A stretch of DNA of 5,164 bases from an uncultured Eubacteriales bacterium (GTDB lineage Bacteria; Bacillota; Clostridia; Oscillospirales; Acutalibacteraceae): NCBI GenBank assembly GCA_900321195.1, contig ONVG01000110.1, positions 1-5,164 of the forward strand, written 5' to 3'. Position numbers and translations under genes: made by a program. Below, one piece after another: positions 5,138 to 5,164 of this stretch (position 1 is its first letter; each line of letters opens with the position of its first letter). The notes below the pieces were generated by a model. That model searched no databases, was not told the DNA's origin, and worked only from the letters and a program-made list of their open reading frames with translations.

Positions 5138-5164
5138 GTCATTGCGAGGAGGAACACAGTTCCG
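5138..5164. repeat. Start of a dispersed palindromic (REP-like) repeat, cut by the window edge
   Basis: GTCATTGCGAGGAGG begins at 5139. This string is the familiar opening of short interspersed palindromic repeats found between genes in many bacteria, which usually close with a GCAAT-containing arm. Here an internal hairpin, GGAAC (5151-5155), ACA loop, GTTCC (5159-5163), is visible before the sequence ends. The closing arm would lie beyond the window. Its position just after the last stop codon (TAA 5097-5099) is typical of such elements. Confidence 0.5.

Overview
The window looks like DNA from gut-type Clostridia (Firmicutes, probably Oscillospirales/Ruminococcaceae-like). The evidence is the mreB-mreC-mreD-PBP2 gene order, the protein sequence style, and a NusG domain II gene next to apbE. 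It is not one coherent locus. It reads as two unlike pieces joined near position 3340.

Left piece (1 to about 3340): AT-leaning with many ATA and AGA/AGG codons. It opens with the last 55 codons of a protein ending in an Asn/Tyr-rich WWLRS...GVALGFCM tail, which resembles the variable region of a diversity-generating retroelement (DGR) target. A 130-base gap with small hairpins and a TATAAT box follows. Then comes the cell-elongation operon: mreB (actin-like filament), mreC and mreD (membrane scaffold), and the N-terminal part of a class B penicillin-binding protein (PBP2). Together these genes would direct lateral peptidoglycan synthesis. PBP2 breaks off inside its dimerization domain, before any transpeptidase motif.

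Right piece (about 3340 to 5164): GC-richer with ATC and CGC/CGA-type codons. It starts with the N-terminal half of a small membrane-anchored NusG domain II protein on the minus strand, which runs into the junction and loses its C-terminal half. A 198-base divergent intergenic region holds promoters for both directions and a three-copy 11-bp repeat that could be an operator. Next is apbE, an FAD:protein FMN transferase lipoprotein apparently read from a leaderless mRNA. A small unrecognised membrane protein with a duplicated NKNPYSVK motif follows. The window ends in what looks like the start of a dispersed GTCATTGCGAGGAGG-type palindromic repeat.

Two genes on opposite strands are cut at the same few bases and composition changes there. 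The join is therefore either an assembly chimera or a recent rearrangement; sequence alone cannot decide. No complete new system is visible. The points most worth following are the DGR-like variable tail, the junction, the leaderless apbE promoter and the 11-bp operator-like repeat.
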